From Acidobacteriota bacterium (lineage in GTDB: Bacteria; Aquificota; Aquificia; Aquificales; Aquificaceae), in assembly GCA_003696155.1 (NCBI GenBank), contig RFFP01000013.1, forward strand, positions 1-64,000: a stretch of 64,000 bases of DNA. Reading direction: 5' to 3'. Under the pieces are notes generated by a model. That model made no database searches, was not told the DNA's origin, and saw only the letters and a program-made list of their open reading frames with translations. The position numbers and the translations under genes are program-made. The first letter of the stretch is position 1, and each line of letters starts with the position of its first letter. Shown in pieces: positions 21,126 through 28,745 of the stretch.

Positions 21126-23009
21126 TCATCCTTGTAATGGCTGCCATGTAGGCGGGTGTTGGATTTCCCTTACGCAGTCCACCCTTCTTACAAACCAAAA
21201 GCCTGGGAATCCCTGCCTGCTTTGGTCATACCTTATGTTGTTTATGGCGTCAAGCCTGAACCTGAAATCAATAGCAGAGTCAAAGCCTATGGATAGAGAG
21301 AGGTTCGCCGGAAAGTTTCTTATTAAAAAGCCTCTCACTACGTTAGGTTGTCCACTGGTACGAAGTATATAGTTAACATCCTGACCGAAGTATATACCAC
21401 CGAAGAAGTTTTGCCTTCCTGCCACAACGGAGTTGTTGTTTATCAGAAGGGAGACAAGGGGCCTGCCTGTGGCATCCTGTATGTTTCTATTTGCGTCTGT
21501 GCCAAAAAAGGCGTCGTTCTGCATGCTAGGTCTTGTACCCGTGCCACCAGCCCATCCACACCTACGGATATCATTTTGACAGGCGTTTACAGAGCCTAAG
21601 TTTGAATCCCTTGAGCAGTTGGGGCACGCATGGGCATAAACAAAGAATAGGTCCCTATGAGCGTTAAGAATTCCGAACCTTACCTGCCTTGTTATAAGCT
21701 TGGAGTCGGTTATGTTAAGGGTTCCTGTGCCATTTCCAACAATCATATTCTGAGGTGAGGCAGGGTTGTTATTCTGAGTGTCATTTTCTAAAACCTGAAA
21801 GATGGACGCCTCGCTTAGGGTGAGCCCAGTTGTTACGTTTATGGTTCCTGTGGTGAGCAATCTAAACCTTAAAGAGTTGGCGGTTACGTTCACATTACCA
21901 CCTGAATAGATAACCAGCCTGTATATAAACTCTCCAAAGCTTGTAGTAGGTTGGACTGTTGGGCTACCTATCACACCGGCCAAGGTTAGGGTTCTACTCT
22001 GACCTGCGGGGTTTCTCAAATAGACGACCGTTGGGATGGGCGGTGTGCCAGCTATTGTGGTGCTCTGGTCAAGATAGAGCTCCACCCTCTGACAGCTTGC
22101 CCCACCGGGTATGAGGTTATCAAGTAGGGTCAAAAGGTTGCTTAGGTTTATGTTTGCATTGGCTGGGGTTGTCGGTACCTGCAGTCTGCAGTTGGGTGGA
22201 CCCTGAGGAGTTATAGAAGCGGTGCTTCTGATGTCGCTAAGGAGGGCCTGATTTATCACGGGCTCACCATGTTGGGAAAAGGTAAAGTCGGGCCTGCCAT
22301 CCCTATACTGAAGGGCATAGGTGTCCACAAGGGCATCGGTGAGACCATATCTACATCTTTCACCCGCTCTGTAGTAATTGGAGGCAAAGCATTCAACATT
22401 GAAAAAGAGGGGCACAAGGTCTCTAAACTGGGCATTGGTAAAGGTTGGTGGTGTTCCCCATACACCTGTATTTGGGTTTGTTTGATTAGTCGGACAGCTC
22501 TGCGGGTTTGCGCTACCAAGGCTTATAGTACCAGACGATGCTATAAAGGCTGGGACAAAGCAGTTTCCACTCTGTTCATAATAGCAGCCTGTCAAGAGGC
22601 CACCGGTGTAGCTAGCGTCCACGCCACCACGGACTGTGTAGAGGCCTACGCCAAAAAAGGACTGTATCATAGAAGTTGTATAGACTTCGGAGTTACCGAA
22701 TCGTCCTACCGACCTTAAGAAGCATATACGGCCGCTCTGCCTAAACTCAACCTCACAGGTACCACCTGTTAGCTGTATACCGAGCTGCTGATTGTTTAAC
22801 CTTCTATCTCCACAGAAACCTGTAGCTTGAACCTCGTCTGTTGCACGCATAATGCAGGCGTTGGATGCCTCCTTTGCAAGCTGAAAATTAACAGTAGACA
22901 GAGTAGTTCTCTGTGCTATGTTTGTTACGGTATAGCCTGCTGTTATTATTAGGGCTATTATACCAGATAGGGCTATAACCGTAGGAAGAGCAAAACCTCT
23001 CTTTCTCAT
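21126..23009 (-). CDS. Large PilX-like minor pilin / putative pilus-tip protein (627 aa)
   Basis: N-terminal RKRGFALPTVIALSGIIALIITAGYTVTN hydrophobic segment; last gene of minor-pilin operon; many Cys. Confidence 0.65.
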   Translation of the reverse strand: MRKRGFALPTVIALSGIIALIITAGYTVTNIAQRTTLSTVNFQLAKEASNACIMRATDEVQATGFCGDRRLNNQQLGIQLTGGTCEVEFRQSGRICFLRSVGRFGNSEVYTTSMIQSFFGVGLYTVRGGVDASYTGGLLTGCYYEQSGNCFVPAFIASSGTISLGSANPQSCPTNQTNPNTGVWGTPPTFTNAQFRDLVPLFFNVECFASNYYRAGERCRYGLTDALVDTYALQYRDGRPDFTFSQHGEPVINQALLSDIRSTASITPQGPPNCRLQVPTTPANANINLSNLLTLLDNLIPGGASCQRVELYLDQSTTIAGTPPIPTVVYLRNPAGQSRTLTLAGVIGSPTVQPTTSFGEFIYRLVIYSGGNVNVTANSLRFRLLTTGTINVTTGLTLSEASIFQVLENDTQNNNPASPQNMIVGNGTGTLNITDSKLITRQVRFGILNAHRDLFFVYAHACPNCSRDSNLGSVNACQNDIRRCGWAGGTGTRPSMQNDAFFGTDANRNIQDATGRPLVSLLINNNSVVAGRQNFFGGIYFGQDVNYILRTSGQPNVVRGFLIRNFPANLSLSIGFDSAIDFRFRLDAINNIRYDQSRQGFPGFWFVRRVDCVREIQHPPTWQPLQG

Positions 23010-23012
23010 GAT

Positions 23013-23930
23013 TTACCTCCCAAAGAAACGCTGTATGGTGATTGCTCTGCCTTCTTGGTTTACCTGCATATTCACAAGCACACCGGCGTTTGGAACTTGT
23101 TCAATTTGGAAACTGTTAACCCTAACAATTGGTATGGGTGGCTCATTCCAATTGCAGTTGTTAGCCATGTCTGTTGTTTCCACGTATAGCCATAGGTTGT
23201 TATTGTCCTGCGGATTGTTCTGGCAGAAGAACCTTATCCTGTGGGGCACTCTTACAAGCATGTCTCCACCCTCCAGGGTCAGCTGGTCTGTAAGTATTCT
23301 TGTGTTTCCCTGAAAGGTTTCCAGCTGTCCGTTTTGAGCCCTGAGTATAAGGTTCATGGTAGCATTATTTCTGTTTGTCTCCCTACTGCAATCGAGGTTA
23401 TCCTGACTAAGACCACCCACACTAAAAATGAGAGGTATGGTGGGGTTGTTTGCATCTCTGAATACCCTTGCACCTCTCCACACATGGTAACAATTTTGCT
23501 GAACCGTTTGATTTAGCCTGCAGCTCATGACCGCAACTTGGTTTATACCTTGAAGCCTGTCAACAAAAGCCATCCCACCGATGCTTCCAAAGAAGACAAC
23601 TTCATCGCAAGGTTCACCTTCGTTTCTAAGCATGTATAGGGCACTGGCTGGTGGATAGGGCACGTTTATAGGTCTGTTAGAGTCAAACTGGGGGCGACCG
23701 CAGGCGTTGGGGTCAACCTGGTTAAAACAGGCTACACCCACACCCCACCTTTCAAAAAACCATTCAAGGCCGTATATACCCTCTTTGGTACTTTCTTTTA
23801 CAAAAGAAAGCTCCCTGTTTATAGCAAAAACCCTGTTTGCTACCACATAAACCCCAACCGTGGCGATAACTATCAAAAGAGAGATGGCCACAGCTGTCAG
23901 GAGCTCCACGATAGTAAAACCTTTTTTCAT
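23013..23930 (-). CDS. PilW-like minor pilin
   Basis: MKKGFTIVELLTAVAISLLIVIATVGVYVVANR. Confidence 0.8.
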   Translation of the reverse strand: MKKGFTIVELLTAVAISLLIVIATVGVYVVANRVFAINRELSFVKESTKEGIYGLEWFFERWGVGVACFNQVDPNACGRPQFDSNRPINVPYPPASALYMLRNEGEPCDEVVFFGSIGGMAFVDRLQGINQVAVMSCRLNQTVQQNCYHVWRGARVFRDANNPTIPLIFSVGGLSQDNLDCSRETNRNNATMNLILRAQNGQLETFQGNTRILTDQLTLEGGDMLVRVPHRIRFFCQNNPQDNNNLWLYVETTDMANNCNWNEPPIPIVRVNSFQIEQVPNAGVLVNMQVNQEGRAITIQRFFGR

Positions 23931-23939
23931 CTCAACCTC

Positions 23940-24329
23940 CTAAAACCTACAAACAGGGGAGTTTATCCTTGCAATTCTGCCTGAAGCTTGCGATGTAACC
24001 TGAACCACAGCACAGGCTCTTTGATTTGAGCCTGGTGGGGGTGGGTTGGGTGGCAGTGTGCCAGAAACTATAGTAGAAGTCGAATCAATCCGTATTCCGC
24101 CACAACCATAGGTAAAGCTTTGACCTATCATATTCGGGTCAGCCTTAACTCTCTCTAGGGTAGAAATCGTGTATTCCCAAAGGCAGTGGTTTATAAAATC
24201 CTGTCTGGTCGCATTAATAAATTGGGCTACAAATGCCATAGTAAACATAACCAAAAGGGAGAGGATGCCCAGAGCAATTAGCGCCTCAGTTAGGGAGTAC
24301 CCTTTATCTAACTGCATGAACTTGGACAT
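23940..24329 (-). CDS. PilV-like minor pilin
   Basis: DKGYSLTEALIALGILSLLVMFTMAFVAQFINATRQDF. Confidence 0.78.
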   Translation of the reverse strand: MSKFMQLDKGYSLTEALIALGILSLLVMFTMAFVAQFINATRQDFINHCLWEYTISTLERVKADPNMIGQSFTYGCGGIRIDSTSTIVSGTLPPNPPPPGSNQRACAVVQVTSQASGRIARINSPVCRF

Positions 24330-24796
24330 GTTCCTCCTCCTCTTTGAGTTCTTATACCACCAAACCTGCTAACACAGACAAGAAGATAATTGCTTCTACC
24401 TTCATAGGTGTTCTGTATGCATGCATTACCACTCCATATGGCAAAGCCCCTCGGATCAAAGGCAAAACCGGAACCAGTAAAGTTCATATAGAGAATATCT
24501 GTACCTTCAATCCTTAATGTCTTTAAAGTATTACCGTTGCATATGTTTGCACCCCTAGCAGTGCCTATATCTAAAATTACCACAGTATGGCTGTCCCTTA
24601 TACATACACCCACGTTTGTAGTCCTTTCCATGGCGAGTAGCTTAGCCTGTCTTATAGACATCTCAAGAGAAGAAGCGTACTGTTGATAAACATAGATGTT
24701 CCTGTATTTGTACAGTTGGGGCACAGCTGTACTGGCTAACAGTGCTATAACAGCAATAACAACCAAAAGTTCCACAAGACTATAGCCCCTTCTCAT
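24308..24796 (-). CDS. FimT/GspH-like minor pilin
   Basis: MRRGYSLVELLVVIAVIALLASTAVPQLYKYR; overlaps next gene. Confidence 0.82.
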   Translation of the reverse strand: MRRGYSLVELLVVIAVIALLASTAVPQLYKYRNIYVYQQYASSLEMSIRQAKLLAMERTTNVGVCIRDSHTVVILDIGTARGANICNGNTLKTLRIEGTDILYMNFTGSGFAFDPRGFAIWSGNACIQNTYEGRSNYLLVCVSRFGGIRTQRGGGTCPSSCS

Positions 24797-24830
24797 GGTT
24801 TATTAATATTTGTCATATTCAAACCACCTT

Positions 24831-24851
24831 GCGTGAAACTTCTGTGAAACA
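24831..24851 (-). promoter_or_regulatory. Candidate regulator site: GTGAAAC repeats at 11-bp offset upstream of minor-pilin operon
   Basis: gcGTGAAACttctGTGAAACa, 37 bp from FimT-like start. Confidence 0.5.
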
Positions 24852-24861
24852 TCTTAATGAT

Positions 24862-25020
24862 TTAATTGATTAAGAGGTCTAAGCCTGCCTGTGCATTGGG
24901 GAGGACGCATGAGATTTGGATAAATCTGGGAAAGTCTATTAAGAATGCTCTGTCCAAGAATTCTATTAGGGTCTCCCTAACCTGAGTATCCCCTGTCCTC
25001 ATCAACTCCACCACACTCAC
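24862..25020 (-). other. 52-codon small ORF of unknown function in degraded region
   Basis: Translates MSVVELMRTGDTQVRETLIEFLDRAFLIDFPRFIQISCVLPNAQAGLDLLIN; preceded by aggaggtg. Confidence 0.3.
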
Positions 25021-25115
25021 CTCCTACACAACCCCAGCTATGATAAGCGGTGGTGCTATTACCAACTCCTCGTTATACTGACTCCACTCCCTACTCATGG
25101 GTAGGCATTTTATCT

Positions 25116-25196
25116 CTAAAACCCTTTTTGGACAAGGCAGAAGGTAATAAGAATAGCAATTAACCCTTCCACTAAACTAAACCCTTTCATTGACAT
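25116..25196 (-). pseudogene. Truncated PilV-like prepilin remnant (26 codons)
   Basis: MSMKGFSLVEGLIAILITFCLVQKGF* ; overlaps end of upstream FimT-like frame, as in the intact operon. Confidence 0.65.
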
Positions 25197-25671
25197 GCCT
25201 CCCTTCTTATAAGCCCTCTTAAGGCTTGAATTGTATACCTTTGACATGTTTCAGGGTCGTCTGTTCTTCTTATATAAATGCTTGTGCTTACTATAGCTAA
25301 GCCCCTAGGGTCAAACCCCGTGCTTCCTACAGAGGTAAGAGAGATAAAACCCTCATCTACAGCTAACCTTTTAAGCAAGGCGCTCGAGCAGGCATCCAAA
25401 ATATTCCTTGAGGTGCCCATGTTGGTCACTAGTAATTCCCTCCCCTGAACACAAATACCGACGTTCGCGCTCCTTTCCATCGCTGTAAGCCTTGCCCACT
25501 TTAATGTACTTTCCACTTGAAGCAAATACTCATTATTTATATATCCTTGTAGTAGCGCATCACATAGGGAACCGCAACAGCAGCAAGTATAACCAATATA
25601 ATACTCACTATTATGACTTCTACTAATGTAAATCCCTTTTCAGATCTGGGGGTGAGTTCAACAGTCTTCAT
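25187..25671 (-). pseudogene. Frameshifted FimT/GspH-like prepilin gene
   Basis: MKTVELTPRSEKGFTLVEVIIVSIILVILAAVAVPYVMRYYKDI* then, in another frame, GYINNEYLLQVESTLKWARLTAMERSANVGICV...; paralogous to 24308-24796. Confidence 0.75.
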
Positions 25672-25704
25672 ATTTTATAAGTATGTTGAATTCCATGGTC
25701 CTTT

Positions 25705-25724
25705 ATGTGAAATCTATGCGAAGC
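25705..25724 (-). promoter_or_regulatory. Diverged copy of the phased GTGAA site upstream of the decayed pilin cluster
   Basis: atGTGAAatctatGCGAAgc, 36 bp from the start at 25671. Confidence 0.45.
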
Positions 25725-25802
25725 CCCTTCATGATTTAACTCATCAATATGTTTTATAAACAACCTTTAAAATAGTGGATAAAACCATAAGGAGGTTATG
25801 CC

Positions 25803-26312
25803 ATGGCTCAGACTGTAAATCTGAAGGGAAACCCGGTAGCTCTCTGCGGTCCTACGCTGAAGGTGGGGGACCCTGCACCAGTTGCCTACGTGGTAACAAA
25901 GGACCTTCAGGAGATAGCAATAGGTGGTCCAAGCGATAAGGTGCAGGTGATAGTGACTGTGCCTTCTTTGGACACGCCCGTATGTGAAACGGAGACAAAG
26001 AAGTTCAACGAGCTTATGGCTGGTATGGACGGTGTGGCTGTCTGCGTTATTTCCATGGACCTGCCCTTTGCCCAGAAGAGGTTTTGCGAAAGCTTTAACA
26101 TAGGTAACGTGGTGGTCGCCTCCGACTTCAGATACGGTGATATGGAAAAGTACGGCGTGCTCATATCTGAGGGAGCCCTAAAGGGTATCCTTGCAAGGGC
26201 TGTTTTTGTGGTGGACAAGACGGGCAAGATAGCCTATATACAGCTTGTGCCGGAAATAACCACCGAGCCCAACTACGACGAAGTCATAGCAAAGGTAAAA
26301 GAGCTTCTCTAA
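25803..26312 (+). CDS. tpx: Thiol peroxidase (Tpx-type peroxiredoxin)
   Basis: VTVPSLDTPVCETETKKFNE; CVISMDLPFAQKRFCES. Confidence 0.96.
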   Translation: MAQTVNLKGNPVALCGPTLKVGDPAPVAYVVTKDLQEIAIGGPSDKVQVIVTVPSLDTPVCETETKKFNELMAGMDGVAVCVISMDLPFAQKRFCESFNIGNVVVASDFRYGDMEKYGVLISEGALKGILARAVFVVDKTGKIAYIQLVPEITTEPNYDEVIAKVKELL

Positions 26313-26319
26313 AAGACCG

Positions 26320-26335
26320 TGCCCCATCTGGGGCA
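26320..26335 (+). terminator. Hairpin after tpx, weak terminator (no clear T-tract)
   Basis: TGCCCCATCTGGGGCA. Confidence 0.45.
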
Positions 26336-26363
26336 TGTATAATATAAGGGAAGGAGGTAAGTC

Positions 26364-26576
26364 GTGGAAAGGGAAAGGATATTTTCTAAAAAGCTCAACG
26401 CTGGCAAAAGGACCTACTTCTTTGATGTGAAAAGGGGAAGGGACGGCTCGGTTTACCTGGTGATAACGGAGCAGACAGAGGATAAGAAAAGAAACAGCCT
26501 TATGGTATTTGAGGACAAGGTAGAGGGCTTTATGTCCGCTTTGGAAGAGGCTATAAGTAAGATGAAGGAGGGTTGA
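26364..26576 (+). CDS. DUF3276/PUR-type nucleic-acid-binding small protein (GTG start)
   Basis: RIFSKKLNAGKRTYFFDVKRGRDGSVYLVITE. Confidence 0.7.
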   Translation: MERERIFSKKLNAGKRTYFFDVKRGRDGSVYLVITEQTEDKKRNSLMVFEDKVEGFMSALEEAISKMKEG

Positions 26577-26597
26577 TACGAACGGGGAGGTGTAAAG

Positions 26598-26840
26598 ATG
26601 AAGGCTTTAGCTTTGCTTTTAACATGTGGTGGTTTGGTTTCTGCTTTAGAGTGTAGCCCATTCATCAGCTTGGAGCAGGCAATAAGCTCCGCAAGGCAGT
26701 ACGTGGGCACTGTTCAGTCCGCACAGCTTTCAAAGAGCAGATCAAGCGGAGAATGCTACTACAGAGTAAGGGGTACGGAGGGTACTGCCATGATAGATGC
26801 AAAAGACGGCAAACTACTTAGGTTCTACAGGAAAAGGTAG
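26598..26840 (+). CDS. Small secreted protein, PepSY-like
   Basis: Signal peptide; SLEQAISSARQYVG...AMIDAKDGKLLRF. Confidence 0.55.
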   Translation: MKALALLLTCGGLVSALECSPFISLEQAISSARQYVGTVQSAQLSKSRSSGECYYRVRGTEGTAMIDAKDGKLLRFYRKR

Positions 26841-26962
26841 AAGCTTTAACTTTTTTTCTTTTGCTCCTATAATTTAACCCACGCCTTTACTTCTGCCTGC
26901 AGAAGTGGTTATGAAGCTAGAGGAGAAACAAGGCTATAGATGAGGCTGTCAAAGAGCTGAGC

Positions 26963-27196
26963 ATGCTCAGAAAGCTTGAGCTTAAGGATGAGCTTGCCAC
27001 CAAGGCGGATATAAGAGAAGTAAGAGTGGAAATAGCACAGGTAAAGGCAGAGCTTAAAGCGGAAATTTACAATGTGAGGGCGGAGCTTAGAAAACTGGAG
27101 GGCTATGTGAAAATTATGATAGTCCTCCTTCTTATAGCCATAGCTCTTTACAGCCCAGTATTTGTGGAGCTGGTAAAGGGAGTTTTAAAGCCTTAG
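26963..27196 (+). CDS. Coiled-coil protein with C-terminal TM (DUF1640-like); may be N-terminally frameshifted
   Basis: ELATKADIREVRVEIAQVKAELKAEIYNVRAELRKLEGYVKIMIVLLLIAIALY. Confidence 0.6.
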   Translation: MLRKLELKDELATKADIREVRVEIAQVKAELKAEIYNVRAELRKLEGYVKIMIVLLLIAIALYSPVFVELVKGVLKP

Positions 27197-27723
27197 GTTG
27201 GCGGTCTGAAGGCTCTTACCTTTCTCTCGTCAGTTGTTATGTAAGGTCCACCTATGAGGTCTATGCAGTAAGGAACTGCCGGAAAGACCGCATCTAAACA
27301 AACCTTTATAGACTGAGGTTTTCCCGGAAGGTTTATTATAAGGGTCTTGTTCCTTATGCCTGCGGTTTGACGGGATAGTATGGCTGTAGGTACCTGTTTT
27401 AGAGAGACAGCCCTCATAAGTTCACCAAAACCTGGAAGCATCTTATGGCATACTGCCTCCGTAGCCTCGGGCGTCACATCCCTAGGGGCAGGACCGGTCC
27501 CACCTGTGGTGAGTATGAGACAGCATCCCTCGTGGTCTGCCATGTGTATAAGGGCCCCTTCTACGAGCTCTCTCTCGTCGGGCACCACGCGGTAAACCAC
27601 ATCAAAGGGAGAGGTGACCACATCCTTGAGATACTCAAGGATATACTTACCGCTTATGTCCTCGTATTCTCCCCTACTTGCCCTATCTGATACGGTGAGA
27701 ACGCCAATCTTAGCTCCTTCCAT
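27193..27723 (-). CDS. mog: Molybdopterin adenylyltransferase MogA-like
   Basis: IGVLTVSDRASRGEYED; LTTGGTGPAPRDVTPEAT; LIINLPGKP. Confidence 0.92.
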   Translation of the reverse strand: MEGAKIGVLTVSDRASRGEYEDISGKYILEYLKDVVTSPFDVVYRVVPDERELVEGALIHMADHEGCCLILTTGGTGPAPRDVTPEATEAVCHKMLPGFGELMRAVSLKQVPTAILSRQTAGIRNKTLIINLPGKPQSIKVCLDAVFPAVPYCIDLIGGPYITTDERKVRAFRPPT

Positions 27724-27741
27724 ATTTTTACATTATAAGAC

Positions 27742-27770
27742 TTGACAGGACTTTAATAGTTTGTTAAAAT
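27742..27770 (+). promoter_or_regulatory. Near-consensus sigma70 promoter
   Basis: TTGACA-N17-TAAAAT. Confidence 0.7.
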
Positions 27771-27781
27771 TAACGCACAGT

Positions 27782-28109
27782 ACGAAACTTTTATTAGCCC
27801 TTCTTGGCTCTTTTATCCTCTTTGCAGACTTATAACTACATCTTTAACCGCTACGGTATAGAGACAGTTGGTGCCTTAGAAACTTTGCCCCGTATACCAC
27901 CGACCGCAAAGCGGATAGAGGAGCTTACCAAGAGGGTAAGGGGTGCTAAGTTTGTTACGATTGAGGTCTTCAGAGAAAGGAGTATGCCTCAAAGGGTTGC
28001 AAGGGAGCTAAGCGCAGAGCTTCTAGTACTTCCCCACGACGTGGGTGTAGAGGGTGTCAGAGATCTCTTTGAATTATACGAGGTTATATTTACAAGGCTT
28101 TCCCGATGA
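27782..28109 (+). pseudogene. Remnant of metal-ABC (TroA/ZnuA-type) substrate-binding protein
   Basis: TKLLLALLGSFILFAD signal-like piece starting at an ACG codon, then out of frame the SBP C-terminal signature YNYIFNRYGIETVGALE...PRIPPTAKRIEELTKRV...LVLPHDVGVEGVRDLFELYE. Confidence 0.7.
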
Positions 28110-28227
28110 TAGACCTTTTCCTTTCAAGCCTTCTTAGGTGTCCTTTTGTCCTTCCACCTTGCGGGCGTGGCCCTCTTTGTCTACACAAGCCTTTTCAAAA
28201 AAGGCTAGTTGTATTATCATAAGAACT

Positions 28228-28743
28228 ATGCCGTACAAAATGGAAACCATAGAGGACCTTTTAAGTATACTAAAGGAAGATGTTGAAGTCCTCAAGAAGG
28301 ACGTAGGGCTTCTAAAAAAGAATGTAGCAAGCCTCAAGGGTAGCGATTTTGAAAGAAGGGTTAGAGAAAATACTACAGCCTATTTTGTTAAGCTCTTTAG
28401 AAGATTAAGACCAATTGATAAATACGCCTTATCTAAACTTTTGGACGATACCTTAGAGGAGAGCCTTATAGATGAAGAGGAAAGGAACGACGCCCTTCAA
28501 TTGGATTTTACAGCGAAAGGTAAGCTAAAGGATGAGGATAAAGAGGTGTACATAGCGGTTGAATCTTCTGTGACTGTGGACAGGGAAGGTCTAGAAAGAG
28601 CCTTCAAAAGGGCCATGGTTCTAAACAGGGCGACCAGGACAGAAACCATACCGGTGGTGGCCTTTAACAAGATAACCGAAGGTGCCAAGAATCTCTTAGA
28701 AGAGCTCCCCGTTCTGCCGGCAGAACTCAATCAGAGCTATTAA
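28228..28743 (+). CDS. Coiled-coil protein with PD-(D/E)XK-like C-terminal domain, function unknown
   Basis: N-terminal coiled coil DLLSILKEDVEVLKKDVGLLKKN; LDFTAKG...VYIAVESSVTVDREGLERAFKRAMVLNRAT. Confidence 0.6.
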   Translation: MPYKMETIEDLLSILKEDVEVLKKDVGLLKKNVASLKGSDFERRVRENTTAYFVKLFRRLRPIDKYALSKLLDDTLEESLIDEEERNDALQLDFTAKGKLKDEDKEVYIAVESSVTVDREGLERAFKRAMVLNRATRTETIPVVAFNKITEGAKNLLEELPVLPAELNQSY

Positions 28744-28745
28744 CC

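Noticed and set aside
22256-22718. ORFs 22256-22519(-) and 22269-22718(+) within the large PilX-like gene
   Set aside because: Alternative frames of the 627-aa CDS without independent support
28138-28227. Upstream extension of the coiled-coil ORF to 28138
   Set aside because: The extension lies in the remnant permease sequence; ATG at 28228 starts the conserved-looking protein
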